From Rapana venosa (taxonomy: Eukaryota; Mollusca; Gastropoda; Neogastropoda; Muricidae), in assembly GCA_028751875.1 (NCBI GenBank), contig CM054135.1, forward strand, positions 5,676,891 through 5,740,890: a stretch of DNA of 64,000 bases. Direction: 5' to 3'. Under the pieces are notes generated by a model. That model had not been told where the DNA came from. It did no database searches and worked only from the letters and a program-made list of their open reading frames with translations. Positions within the stretch are counted from its first letter, which is position 1. Each line of letters begins with the position of its first letter. The translations under genes were made by a program, and so were the position numbers. Of the stretch, positions 42,725 through 52,826 are shown piece after piece.

Positions 42725-42895
42725 AACTCGAGACTTCAAAGGGTACATTGGTTTGTTTCCCTTTTATTCAGCATCTTCCGCAGGGATTTCTAGGCGGATG
42801 CGGTCAGTGTGCTTAGAGGGTTGCGTGCACATTGACTTAAACCCCTTGAGAACCTGACATCTGGAACAATCCACTGAACTAGATATTGCCTTAGT

Positions 42896-43300
42896 GGATC
42901 GGTGGTCTAGAGGTAACGCGCCTGCCTAGAAAGCGAAAAAATCCGAGTCGGAAGTGTGCGGTGGTTTGATCTCCATTTGGACTAAAATACTTACCCCCCT
43001 TCCATTAGTTCATGGTGGTCTGGGTGCTATTCTTTCGGATGAGACATAAACCGAGGTCCCGTGTGTAATAAAAAAATTATCTAGCGCGCGTAAAAGAACC
43101 CACGGCAACAAGAGAGCTTTCCCTGGAAAAAAATATGTGGAAAAAGGCACTATGATAGGGAAACAAATACAGTTGTAGACAGGAAAAGAAAAAAAAGTAA
43201 TGGGTGGCGCTGCTTTTGTGGCGACGCGATCTACATGGGGAGAACAGCCCGAATTTCACGCAGAGAAATCTGCCGTGACTTAAAGTGGTATGAAATGAAA
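42896..43300 (+). mobile_element. SINE C, full length
   Basis: Head atcggtggtctagaggtaac, gcgcctgcctagaaagcg, gtgtgcggtggtttgatctc, then ccattagttcatggtggtct, core tctttcggatgagacataaa, gtaaaagaacccacggcaac, ctatgatagggaaacaaat, gatctacatggggaga and gagaaatctgccgtgactta. The best SINE C copy here. Confidence 0.93.
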
Positions 43301-43875
43301 CAAAACCCGTGAGCATTTGGGGTCGGAACCAGCACTAAGAAGAGACTGATGCTGGGACGAATTCCGAACGAACATTGGACATAATAATTATCTATTCTCT
43401 TTATCGACGATGATCAGTATCTGCAACAGTACAATCAAAATATGCCTGACAAGAACGTGTGTGTAATCTAAGTGGATAATCAAACACAAAATCAAATTGA
43501 GAAATAATTTCAAAATAAGAGGCTGTCTTCAAATGCTACATAAACCACTTACCATTTTAGATGAAATTATTATTTATACATTCAGAAATTGTGAGAAATA
43601 CTAAATTTCAAGAGAGAGAGAAGAGTGTGTTTAAAATGTGACGAATATAAAAAGTTCTTGGTGAATTTTCACTATTTAACTGTTCACGTCCTAAAATAAA
43701 AGAAAACCGTGAATTTATTTTGCCCCCTACATTTTCAACACCATTTCCACGTCATTGAACTACACAAATTTGTAAAAACGCTTTGATTGTTTCTGTAGAA
43801 TAAGTGTGGTAACTAGATATCGTTAGCATACGTCAATCCATTACGTCAAAAGAAAATGCTATCAGGTAACTTCCG
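43301..43875. other. No recognisable gene
   Basis: About 570 bp of A/T-rich sequence with no frame or repeat I can name. Confidence 0.45.
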
Positions 43876-44182
43876 CTTGTGGGATGTAAAAAGGGTAAAG
43901 GTGTCCCATAACTTATGTGGTCGCAGGGGAGCGAGGCGTCAGAGACCTCAACTTCTCTAGAGGCCAGCATATTGAGGGCGGCGCCCATCTCCTCTACCTC
44001 GCTGCTTTACCCTCCCTGACCCTAAAGAGGCAGGTACCCATTTACAGCTGGGTGAACTGTACTAAAGCCAAGGCGCACAAACGGTCACCCATCCAACTGG
44101 TAACCACGCTCGACGCTGCTTAACTTGGCTGGGGGAAAGCGAGTGCTCCGACCACTGAGCTATCCCGTCCCTTTGTGGGATG
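43876..44182 (-). mobile_element. SINE B, full length with target-site duplication
   Basis: SINE B body from gtaaaggtgtcccataactt (43893) to the head ccactgagctatcccgtccc (44172). The flanks repeat ttgtgggatg at 43877-43886 and at 44173-44182, a 10-bp target-site duplication with an A-rich 3' tail between. This supports retrotransposition of family B. Confidence 0.92.
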
Positions 44183-44465
44183 AAGCTGCCACATAAAACT
44201 ACAGGCTCCTGTTCATTCTAACGTCTCAGACTTTAATCTGGAGTGAATGCATGTTCTACATGGTGTCAGAAGTGGGATCCCGAACCCACGCCCACATTCT
44301 TGAACCAAAAATTTCTTGAGTGAATGCATGTTCTATAGTTACCACGATTTACTGAAGTAATCCTACTGCTTAACCAAATATTGGCGTTCTTTGCTTTATC
44401 CCGTTGAAGTGCTAGGGTTATTTCTTGCAGAAATTGTTCAAAATGTTTGAATACTTTCCAGTTAC
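44183..44465. other. No recognisable gene
   Basis: Contains a duplicated phrase gtgaatgcatgttcta (near 44243 and 44321); otherwise unidentified. Confidence 0.4.
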
Positions 44466-44469
44466 AGCT

Positions 44470-44600
44470 GCTTTCTTGTTGTTGTTGTTGTTGTTGTTTG
44501 TTCTTCTTTCTTCTTCTTCTTCTTCTTCTTTTTTCTTTTCTTCTTCTTCTTCTTCTTCTTCTTCTTCTTCTTCTTCTTCTTCTTCTTCTTCTTCCCCTCC
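44470..44600. repeat. (TTG)n then (TTC)n microsatellite
   Basis: Short (TTG)n then about 95 bp of (TTC)n, leading into repeat E. Confidence 0.96.
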
Positions 44601-44712
44601 TCTCTTTCTTCTTCGTCAAACACTCAGACAGAAAAAAATGCCTCGTGCTGCCGTCAAGCGCCTGACAAGTCAGGCCCAGCGCATCCGATTTCGGCGCGAG
44701 CTGCTGTATTAC
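44600..44712 (-). repeat. Repeat E end fragment
   Basis: gtcaaacactcagacagaaa, gccgtcaagcgcctgacaag, tcaggcccagcgcatccgat. Confidence 0.8.
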
Positions 44713-44983
44713 TTGTGTCAAAACAATATTGCATATATGCAGGCAATCTGATTTTGTAATGATTGTGTATGTAACGTTCTTGTAGTCTATGGTTCACATG
44801 GTTGCAGTATCGTTGCATTGCAATTGTTGCTTACCTAATTCAATATTCTGGCTTTACACTTCTCGGTTTCGAGTTTCATGAAAATCTGTGAGAACAAAAC
44901 CTGTTTGTAACATAGCATGAATTATAATTGATGAAGAGCTCCTGTCACAAAAAGGCAAATTAAAATTGTGTATATTATACTAT
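44713..44983. other. No recognisable gene
   Basis: A/T-rich spacer between two repeat E fragments. Confidence 0.4.
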
Positions 44984-45097
44984 GTCGAACGCTCAGACAG
45001 CAGTAACTATTGTTGTGTGTCCTACAAGCGAAAATGCGCTGCACTGCTATTAAGCACCTGACAAGTCAGGCCCAGCACATTTGACTTCGGCGTGAAA
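44984..45097 (-). repeat. Repeat E end fragment
   Basis: gtcgaacgctcagacagcag, gcgaaaatgcgctgcactgc, cctgacaagtcaggcccagc and gacttcggcgtga; a second copy in the same orientation 300 bp from the previous. Confidence 0.8.
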
Positions 45098-45440
45098 TTG
45101 TATATATATTTAATGGTCACATACCATGAAATATATAGGCACTCTTTTGTTAAAGTATTGTTTCATGCTTATTTTACTCCTCTAATGATATAATTTGGGT
45201 CATTATATGACAAAAAGTGAGATTTTACACTATTTTTTTTCTGAGAGAACATTCGCATTCTAACTCCACTTAAGACTGACTAAAACTTTTTACTTCTGTA
45301 TCAATATTGACTTTTAAAAGAAGCATTACAGACAGAACCAACATTTCACAAACTATTTGAATATGACACACCTGTTCAGAGCAATCGATGTTTCAACAGT
45401 CTTCTGTGAATCCTAGTCTAAGTACGGCGACCTTGAAAGG
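45098..45440. other. No recognisable gene
   Basis: A/T-rich; nothing identifiable. Confidence 0.45.
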
Positions 45441-45744
45441 TAAGTTCTCCCATGGGGATGCCGGGGGTCTGTCAGTATAAATAGCAGGGAAGCGAGGCAT
45501 CAGAGACCTTAACTTCTCTAGGGGCTAGCATATTGAGGGCGGCGCCCATCTCCTCTCCCTCGTTGCTTTACCTTCCATGACCCTAAAGAGGGTAGGTACC
45601 CATTTACAGCTTGGTGAACTGGGGGACTGTACTGAAGCCAAGGCGCGCAAACGGTCACCCATCCAAGTGGTAACCACGCTCGATGCTGCTTAACCTTAGC
45701 TGGGGGAAAGCGAGTGCTCCGACCACTGAGCTATCCCGTCCCCT
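45441..45744 (-). mobile_element. SINE B joined to a repeat E end
   Basis: A repeat E end (ggggatgccgggggtctgtc, agtataaatagca) stops at 45484 and SINE B begins (gaagcgaggcatcagagacc) through gggcggcgcccatctcctct to head ccactgagctatcccgtccc. The SINE B lacks its first 20-25 bases of 3' sequence. Confidence 0.88.
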
Positions 45745-45948
45745 ATGTAGCAGAGTGCCGTTGTTGAATTTTGTATTGCCAAAAACTTTGTCCTATATAG
45801 AAGTCTGAGATGCCGAGTGCTTGGAATGAATACCTTGATGAAAGGGAGGGAATGCTCTTGGTCCTGTTTGAGTCTCCCATCCCAAGATCTGACACAGTAT
45901 CCCCTCACTATAGGGAAGAGTCAGCTGATGTTATTTATTTACTGATTT
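45745..45948. other. No recognisable gene
   Basis: Short complex stretch; nothing identifiable. Confidence 0.4.
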
Positions 45949-46345
45949 ATTTATACCACTTTAAGTCACGAGATTTCTCTGCGTGAAATACGGGCTTCTC
46001 TCCCCGGGCAGAGCACGTCGCCACAAGAGCAGCGCCACCCATTTTTTCTTTTCCTGTTTGCAACTGTTTTTGTTTTCCTATCAGAGTGGCTTTTTTCAAC
46101 AGAATTTTTCCAGGGACAACTCTCTTATTGCCGCGGGTTCTTTACGTGCGCTAAAATTTTTATGTAACACACAGGATCTCGGTTTATAGTCTCATCGGAA
46201 AGACTAGCGCCAAGACCACCACTCATGGTCTAATGGATGGGGGAAAGTTTCAGGCCCAAACGGGGATCAAACCACCGCACACTTCCGACCCAGACTTTTT
46301 GCTGTCTAGGCAGGCACGTTAGCTCTAGACCACCGAGCCCAGAGT
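45949..46345 (-). mobile_element. SINE C, full length
   Basis: accactttaagtcacgagat, gcttctctccccgggcagag, ttttcctatcagagtggctt, ccagggacaactctcttatt, tagtctcatcggaaagacta, accaccactcatggtctaat, ggatcaaaccaccgcacact and tctaggcaggcacgttagct, head gctctagaccaccgagccc. Confidence 0.93.
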
Positions 46346-46365
46346 AAGACAAGAGGATTTTGAAG

Positions 46366-46580
46366 AGGATTCTTCCTCTGGAGTTAACATCAGTGCTGAC
46401 TTCATTCCCCATAAAAGTCCTTCGGATGAGACTATAAACCAAGGTCCCGTGTGCGAACGCGCGCAGAACATCTTGCGCACACGTTAAAACCCGTTCCGCT
46501 TTTCGGAAGAGTAGGCTGTTGTGTATCGTGAGTGCTTAATCCATTATACTCGAAATAAACGAATAAAATAAATAAAAATA
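46366..46580 (+). mobile_element. SINE A, head-truncated with internal deletion
   Basis: tcctctggagttaacatcag, ccttcggatgagactataaa, gcgcacacgttaaaaccc, cttttcggaagagtaggc, then a jump from gtgtatcg to gagtgcttaatccattatac, deleting about 70 bp. It directly follows a minus-strand SINE C. Confidence 0.88.
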
Positions 46581-46585
46581 GAAAT

Positions 46586-46594
46586 GAACACACA

Positions 46595-46656
<62 letters not shown>

Positions 46657-46705
46657 CCACACACACACACACACACACACCACACACACACACACACACC
46701 CCCCC
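46586..46705. repeat. (CA)n and C-run
   Basis: Interrupted (CA)n with CACCCA variants, ending in C10. Confidence 0.97.
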
Positions 46706-46734
46706 CCCCTTTATTAATTGTAACTGGCTGCATG

Positions 46735-46838
46735 TGAAAGACTAGGATGAATGAAAGCGCTTTGTTTTGGATTTTTTGGGCAAGACATAGCGCTGTATAA
46801 ATTCCATGAATTATTGTTATTATTATTATTATTGGAGA
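46735..46838 (-). repeat. Diverged repeat F
   Basis: aatgaaagcgctttgttttg, gacatagcgctgtataaatt, ccatgaattattgttatt and (TTA)n. Confidence 0.75.
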
Positions 46839-47099
46839 GTCATCCACTAGGACATGAAGAGAACAGATGTCTGTGATAGTCCAACATCAGAACTCCTCAC
46901 TATCTAAAGTGGAATTAAGCGACAAAGGCTCTCCTGCACAATCGAATCCAATCCAGTTCAATTCAATCTCGTTGTTTATAACCTTGCATTGTAATTTATA
47001 GCTAAAAAACAAACTTCAAAGTCGCTGTTTCCCTGCCTGTCTGTCCGTCTCCCTGTCTCGCACGCACGCACGCACCCCCCCCCCCCCACACACGCACAC
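46839..47099. other. No recognisable gene; short repeats
   Basis: A possible LINE tail reversed near 46940-46985 (aatccaatccagttcaattc), then gcacgcacgcac and a C12 run. Confidence 0.45.
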
Positions 47100-47580
47100 A
47101 CACAAAGAGATTTAGGACATAGACTGTTTGAAAAAAAATGTAATGCTTGTGAATTTGAGACAAAAATTGTTTGACCAAAATTTGATATGTAATAATTGTG
47201 AATTTGGGACGGAGATTGTTTGACCAAACATGTAATGGTTGGAGACTTAAGGAGAGAGATTGTTCGACCAAATACGTCGGGGGTTTACGATAGAAATTGT
47301 TTGACCCATTATATAGTGGTTGCGGATTTGGGACATAGATTGTTTGACCAAGTATGTGATGGTTGGGAATCAGGGACACTTTGATTATGTTTCCACATTT
47401 GTGAAAGTAGCGTATTTATAATATTTTAGCTGCGTTTCCACATTTGTGAAACTTGTGGATTTTGGACATATTGATGTGTTTCCAAATCTGTGAAGGTTAC
47501 ATTTCCAAACTTGTAAAATTTGTGGATTTAAGACACATCGAGTGTTTTTCCAAAATTGTACAAGTTGTGGAGTTAGACCT
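47100..47580. repeat. Two interleaved degenerate minisatellites
   Basis: About six units of roughly 45-50 bp around gattgtttgaccaaa(t) and gtgaatttgggaca (47110-47370), then four units of roughly 55 bp around tgtttccacatttgtgaaa(g) and gtggatttaggaca (47390-47575). The second array resumes at 47940-48015 after a repeat E insertion. Confidence 0.8.
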
Positions 47581-47581
47581 C

Positions 47582-47925
47582 AAAGTACCCTGGGGATGCC
47601 GGGGGCCTGTCAGTATACATAACATTTTCCCTTTCTGGAAATTCTGTGCTGTGAATTCCCTCTTTTCTATCCCTCTCTTTGATTTTACCTTCTTCCTTTT
47701 CTTCATGTCATCTTCTTGTCGATTTTCTGCCTTCTTGGTCCATTCTCCTGCCTTTTTTTCCAGAAAGGCTTAAAAGGTTACAATATCTATCTCTCCCACG
47801 CTGGAGAGAGTGCGCTGGGCCTGACTCGTCAGGGGCTTAACGGCAGCGCAACGTATTTTCACTCATATGACAAAGGGCAGAAGTAACTGTCTGAGTGATC
47901 AACGATGACTACGAAGAAGAATATA
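47582..47925 (+). repeat. Repeat E inserted in a minisatellite
   Basis: ctggggatgccgggggcctg, tcagtatacataacat, a pyrimidine-rich middle, cagaaaggcttaaaaggtta, gtgcgctgggcctgactcgt, aacggcagcgcaacgtattt and a (GAA)n-like end. The minisatellite units continue on both sides. Confidence 0.82.
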
Positions 47926-47939
47926 TTGTTTTAATCGTT

Positions 47940-48015
47940 AATATTTTGTTTTCAAATTTCTGAAGGTTGTGGATTTCAGATACGTCGTTTGTTTTTCAAA
48001 ATTTTGTGAAAGTTG
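47940..48015. repeat. Minisatellite continuation
   Basis: ttttcaaatttctgaaggtt, gtggatttcagatacgtcgt and ttttgtgaaagttgta match the second array left of repeat E. Confidence 0.75.
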
Positions 48016-48302
48016 TAATACAATCATTATTAATTCAATTAATGTTGTAGGAGAAGAAGCGGAAGTTTGTCCCTTAATGTTAGAAAAAAGTGTTTGTGCA
48101 GTTTGTTTTTGGAAGATATTTGGGAAATCTTTGATTTAATTTGAACATATCACAAAGAAGTAAAAACCAAAGACACTTTAACATATACAGATATAGGATT
48201 ATAGAGCAAATTATATATAGAATATATATATTATATATACGATCAAATGCATATAAAAGGAATGGTAAAATCACTGCACACACACACATACACACACACA
48301 CA
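48016..48302. other. No recognisable gene
   Basis: A/T-rich with (TATATA) and a CACACA stretch at 48277-48303. Confidence 0.45.
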
Positions 48303-48440
48303 CAACTAAGATTGCCTTGGAAAATTTCGCATGGTATAGAATTTAAATAACTAAGATTGCTTTGGAAAATTACATAGGGTACACATTTAAACAATAAAGA
48401 TTGCTGATAAAATTCAATATGGTATTGAATTAAAACAGAT
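48303..48440. repeat. ~45-bp tandem repeat, three units
   Basis: aactaagattgccttggaaa, a diverged second unit (aactaagattgctttggaaa) and a third (caataaagattgctgataaa), each followed by a ggtat/ggtac...aattta(a) phrase. Confidence 0.8.
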
Positions 48441-48735
48441 TTCAAGAGCCAATTTTTTTTCTTCTGCTAAAATCCTCCATCATCAGTGATTTCTCTAAGG
48501 ATCCTTCTGTTACATTTCCGATCCAACGTTCTGTCAGGAGCAAACAATTGGGTTTTGAAGTGTCCTTTATTTCTGTACGTTTCTTTTAAGTACTTACCGG
48601 GTTATTGGTATCAACTTCAAGAGAACTGGAATGTGGACTCCTTTCGTTTTCAAATCGTATAGTGAACTGAGCTGAACCATATGGTGATGGTCAGAGATGG
48701 GCTTTTTATTTGAAGTGACAAAGAGGTTTCAAAGA
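48441..48735. other. No recognisable gene
   Basis: Complex sequence; nothing identifiable. Confidence 0.4.
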
Positions 48736-48749
48736 CTTGTTCGTACTCG

Positions 48750-48852
48750 GCTGCTTTGCCCTCAGGGTGACTGGTGTTCTGCCCTCTGGGTGACTTCAGT
48801 TTTCTGTGCCTGGGGTACGTTGCTCCACCCTCAGGGTGACTGCTGCTCTATT

Positions 48853-48884
<32 letters not shown>

Positions 48885-48885
48885 T
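48750..48885. repeat. Short GGGTGACT direct repeats and (CTTT)n
   Basis: ctcagggtgactg occurs near 48771 and 48831 with a variant ctctgggtgacttc between, then (CTTT)n. Confidence 0.75.
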
Positions 48886-48887
48886 GT

Positions 48888-49137
48888 TTATATCGAGGAT
48901 AATGGAATAAGCAATCATGTGCTTTTTTAAAAAAAACATCCAGACCCCGTGTGTATGCGGTTTTGTAAATTTTGTCATCTGTTTCCACCGGCACACAATG
49001 GCCTACTCTTCTGGAAAGCGGAACAGGATTTAACGTGTGTGCAAGATGTTCTGCATGCGTTCGAACACGGGGCCTCGGTTTATAGTCTCATCCGAAGGAC
49101 TTTGACATTAAGTTCGATTTTTTTGGGTCAAACTGGG
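48888..49137 (-). mobile_element. SINE A with remains of the second head linker
   Basis: tatcgaggataatggaataa through tatagtctcatccgaaggac, then ttgacattaagttcgatttt and ggtcaaactggg, the linker of head-2 copies; the head itself is lost. Confidence 0.9.
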
Positions 49138-49266
49138 TGACTTCAGTTTTCTGTGTCTGGGGTACGTTGTTGTCAAAGCCTGTGTAAGTTGGAGGTTCAC
49201 AGAAGAAGGTTGTTGGAGGAGATAGTGTGGTGGTAACTACCTTAGGTGGGTGTCTCACTCAGTCAG

Positions 49267-49632
49267 GGGGACGGGATAAGCCTAGTGGTTAGAACGCCGC
49301 GTGGCAATCTGACGACTCGGGTTTGATTCCCGTTCAAGGGGATATTTTCCTCTGGAGTTAACATTAGTGCAGACTCCTCCTCCCCCCCCCCCCCCCCCCC
49401 AAAAGTCTTTCGGATGAGACTATAAACCTAGGCCCGTGTGCGAACGCACGCAGAACATCTTGCGCCACACGTTAAAATCCTGTTCCGCTTTTTGAAAGAG
49501 TAGGCTATTGTGTGCCGGTGGGAACAGATGACAGATTTACAAACCGCACACACACGGGGACTGGATGTAAAAAAAGCAGATAAGCGCTTATTCCATTATC
49601 CTCGATATAAAGAATTAAAAAAATAAAATAAA
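49267..49632 (+). mobile_element. SINE A, full length with first head type
   Basis: gggacgggataagcctagtg, gacgactcgggtttgattcc, ctggagttaacattagtgca, a C19 run at 49382-49400, core tctttcggatgagactataa, gaacatcttgcgccacacgt and 3' end ccattatcctcgatataaag with an A-rich tail. It faces the minus-strand SINE A 130 bp to its left. Confidence 0.94.
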
Positions 49633-49639
49633 GTTAAAC

Positions 49640-50050
49640 AATAAATGGGTTCCTGGACCCCGTCGTTATTGCCCTCAGTGTGCTGGCTCAGGACAGGCAC
49701 CATGGAACACCACCAAATGACCCAGGCAGCACGCAGGGCCCTTCTGGCTGGTGACCCTACGGCGGTGTAACGTGATAAGCTCCCACCAGAAACAAAGACA
49801 CCCCTCCCGCCCCACTTGCTTTCCCTCGCTAGTGTGGGAATGGCTTGTGGTCCCTGTAGTCTGTTGTGTCCTGGAGTTGCCGTGGTACTGATAAACACTA
49901 CCGAGCCCTGTCTCTTTGGTGGACAAGTTGGGATGTAGAGACGAAGAGATACCATTTTTACAAAGAAGTTAACAAATGGTAATCGCCCTCTCAGAAGGGG
50001 GCTAAAGGAAAGAATTTGCAATAAACAGACCCTCTCTTGAGATAACCATA
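49640..50050. repeat. Repeat G, second part, unit 1
   Basis: gacaggcaccatggaacacc, accaaatgacccaggcagc and ttctggctggtgaccctacg match repeat G at 34125-34195. The first part (gaagaaggttgttggagg, ttaggtgggtgtctcactca) lies left of the inserted SINE A at 49200-49262. Frames on the minus strand show no known domain. Confidence 0.55.
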
Positions 50051-50055
50051 GCTGG

Positions 50056-50335
50056 AGTGAGTGAGTGCTCTGACCACTGAGCTCCCCTGTCTCTCTCTCT
50101 CTCCAACACACTGAGCGTGGTTCCCTCCCAGATGGGTGACCGTACGCATGCCTTGGTTTCAGTACAGTCCCCCAGTTCACCAGCTGTAAATGAGTACCTG
50201 CCCATTTTAGAAATCAGAAAGGTAAAGCAGCGAGGGAGAGGAGATGGGCGCCGCCCTCAATATGCTGGCCTCTGGAAAAAGCTGAGGTTTCTGACACCTC
50301 GCTCCCAACGATGGCATAGGTTATGGGAACACTAC
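50056..50335 (+). mobile_element. SINE B with inverted head, unit 1
   Basis: The body is plus-oriented (agcgtggttccctcccagat, gggtgaccgtacgcat, acagtcccccagttcacc, aaagcagcgagggagaggag, cctcaatatgctggcctct, ccaacgatggcataggttat). The head at 50064-50095 reads gagtgctctgaccactgagc, the reverse complement of its normal orientation, separated by a short (CT)n. Confidence 0.85.
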
Positions 50336-50805
50336 CTTTTTTGCCTTTTATCTCTTGAATAAGACAAAGGAAAAATGTCACTTTTTACAGAGCTGTGTAT
50401 TAAAAAATAAGATTCATAATTGACAAGAAAGGGGGCGGGGGGAGGGGAGGGGGTAAGAAAATTATGCTAGGAAAGAGAAAGAACAGATCAATACTTGATA
50501 GATTTGTTGGTACAGGGAAGTCTTTTGAAAGTATTGAGGCCGTTTGTTCAGTTGTGAACAGCATTTAAATAGAACCAAAAATGGCTACTTGATGACTACC
50601 GCTTGAGAAAACGAATACTATGACAATTACGAACATTCACTGCGGGATGGAAGGAATACTTTCTCGATGCGGGATCTTCCCAAAGTGTAATTCAGCAGTT
50701 ATTTTGTGATGCTTTTTACCTGCTGCTGGTTTTTGTTTCGCGTTCCTTAGCTTAACACTCTAGGGATCACCCACAATATGCACTCTGACTCCCTACTTCG
50801 CAGAC
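50336..50805. other. No recognisable gene; G-rich stretch
   Basis: gggggcggggggaggggagg at about 50430-50452; otherwise complex sequence without recognisable coding. Confidence 0.5.
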
Positions 50806-50807
50806 GA

Positions 50808-50932
50808 TTGTGTGCGGGAGGGAAATAAATGACAACATTAACAAAAACGCATACACATGGGGATTGGTTGTTAAAAAAAGGAACATGTGTGCTTATTCCA
50901 TTATCCTCGAAACCAAAGAATTAAAAAAATAT
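50808..50932 (+). mobile_element. SINE A 3' fragment, diverged
   Basis: gattgtgtgcgggagg, aacgcatacacatggggatt and gtgcttattccattatcctc with an A-rich end. Confidence 0.75.
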
Positions 50933-51044
50933 CTGGGAATCACTGTAACACGATAAGTACACGCAGCATGAGAAGTTTATGTGCCTGACTCTTTTTGAAA
51001 TCATCGCCATATTATAGACAGTCCTACTCTGACTTCAGAAGACT

Positions 51045-51496
51045 TTTCACTCACTCACTCACTCATCCCTTGGTCGGGACGACCGTTGGGGTACCCGCAC
51101 GGACGCTGCAAGTGGACCGCCAGATGGTTCTGTCCTGGGCTGTTTTCAGGAGGTTTGGTACAGTGAGGCCGGTCCACTCCATGATGTTGGATATCCAGCT
51201 TTTGCGTGGTCGTCCCTGCCTCCTTGCTCCTTCCACCATTCCCTGCAGAACTGTCTTGACAGGCTGTTATGCCTTGTTGTGTGGCCAAACCACTTCAGTT
51301 TCCTCCGTTTGACTGTATCTTTGCAATGGTTCTTGTTTGCCAGCCAGTGCCTCGATCTGTTGCCAGACGTAGTCATTGGTTTTGCGGTCTCTGTAGGTGA
51401 TGTTCAGGATCCGCCTGAGGCACTTCATCTCAAAGGCTTGAATGCGACGTTCTAAATCGGCAGTAAGTGTCCATGCTTCACGCTGTACAAGCATTC
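51045..51496 (-). mobile_element. LINE ORF2 C-terminal part, unit 1
   Basis: Minus strand: REAWTLTADLERRIQAFEMK, CLRRILNITYRDRKTNDYVW, then a shift and RRKLKWFGHTTRHNSLSRQ, DHAKAGYPTSW and a C-terminal end before tgagtgagtg. Homologous to the same segment at 53815-54269; the copy is cut on the 5' side by the duplication junction. Confidence 0.88.
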
Positions 51497-51648
51497 CTTG
51501 TTGAACTCGGCTGCTTTGCCCTCAGGGTGACTGGTGTTCTGCCCTCTGGGTGACTTCATTTTTTCTGTGCCTGGGGTACGTTGCCCCAACCCTCAGGGTG
51601 ACTGCTGCTCTATTTCTTTCTTTCTTTCTTTCTTCTCTTTCTTTCTTT

Positions 51649-51899
51649 GTTTATATCGAGGATAATGGAATAAGCAATCATGTGCTTTTTAAAAAAAAAC
51701 ATCCAGACCCGTGTGTATGCGGTTTTGTAAATTTTGTCATCTGTTTCCACCGGCACACAATGGCCTACTCTTCTGGAAAGCGGAACAGGATTTAACGTGT
51801 GTGCAAGATGTTCTGCATGCGTTCGAACACGGGGCCTCGGTTTATAGTCTCATCCGAAGGACTTTGACATTCAGTTCGATTTTTTGGGTCAAACTGGGT
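51649..51899 (-). mobile_element. SINE A (unit 2 copy of 48888-49137)
   Basis: Same boundaries and diagnostic linker ttgacattcagttcgatttt. Confidence 0.9.
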
Positions 51900-52026
51900 G
51901 ACTTCAGTTTTCTGTGTCTGGGGTACGTTGTTGTCAAAGCCTGTGTAAGTTGAAGGTTCACAGAAGAAGGTTGTTGGAGGAGATAGTGTGGTGGTAACTA
52001 CCTTAGGTGGGTGTCTCACTCAGTCA

Positions 52027-52400
52027 GGGGGACGGGATAGCCTAGTGGTTAGAACGCCGCGCTGGCAATCTGACGACTCGGGTTTGATTCCCGTTCAAGG
52101 GGATATTTTCCTCTGGAGTTAACATTAGTGCAGACTCCTCCTCCTCCCCCCCCCCCCCCCCCCCCAAAGTCTTTCGGATGAGACTATAAACCTAGGCCCG
52201 TGTGCGAACGCACGCAGAACATCTTGCGCACACGTTAAAATCCTGTTCCGCTTTTTGAAAGAGTAGGCTATTGTGTGCCGGTGGGAACAGATGACAGAAT
52301 TTACAAAACCGCACACACACGGGGACTGGATGTAAAAAAAGCAGATAAGCGCTTATTCCATTATCCTCGATATAAAAGAATTAAAAAAAAATAAAATAAA
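52027..52400 (+). mobile_element. SINE A, full length (unit 2 copy of 49267-49632)
   Basis: gacgggatagcctagtggtt, gcgctggcaatctgacgact, a C20 run at 52146-52165, and 3' end ccattatcctcgatataaaa. The head is slightly better preserved than in unit 1. Confidence 0.94.
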
Positions 52401-52404
52401 GTTA

Positions 52405-52820
52405 AACAATAAATGGGTCCTGGACCCCGTCGTTATTGCCCTCAGTGTGCTGGCTCAGGACAGGCACCATGGAACACCACCAAATGACCCAGGCAGCACC
52501 GCAGGGCCCTTCTGGCTGGTGACCCTACGGCGGTGTAACGTTGATAAGCTCCCACCAGAAACAAAGACACCCCTCCCGCCCCACTTGCTTTCCCTCGCTA
52601 GTGCTGGGAATGGCTTGTGGTCCTGTAGTCTGTTGTGTCCTGGAGTTGCCGTGGTACTGATAAACACTACCGAGCCTGTCTCTTTGGTGGACAAGTTGGG
52701 GATGTAGAGACGAAGAGATACCATTTTTACAAGAAGTTAACAAATGGTAATCGCCCTCTCAGAAGGGGGCTAAAGGAAAGAATTTGCAATAAACAGACCA
52801 CTCTCTTGAGATAACCATAG
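52405..52820. repeat. Repeat G, second part, unit 2
   Basis: gacaggcaccatggaacacc and ttctggctggtgaccctacg as in unit 1. Confidence 0.55.
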
Positions 52821-52826
52821 CTTGGA

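Larger units (their letters stand above)
48736..51496. repeat. 2.76-kb tandem duplication, unit 1
   Basis: Unit 1 runs from cttgttcgtactcggctgct to the middle of a LINE near gcttcacgctgtacaag. Unit 2 repeats every element in the same order (SINE A2 minus, SINE A plus, repeat G, head-inverted SINE B, SINE A tail, LINE end), differing mostly by small indels. The junction shares cttgtt with the left edge. Only unit 2 continues into the rest of the LINE, so unit 2 has the ancestral right edge. Confidence 0.9.
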
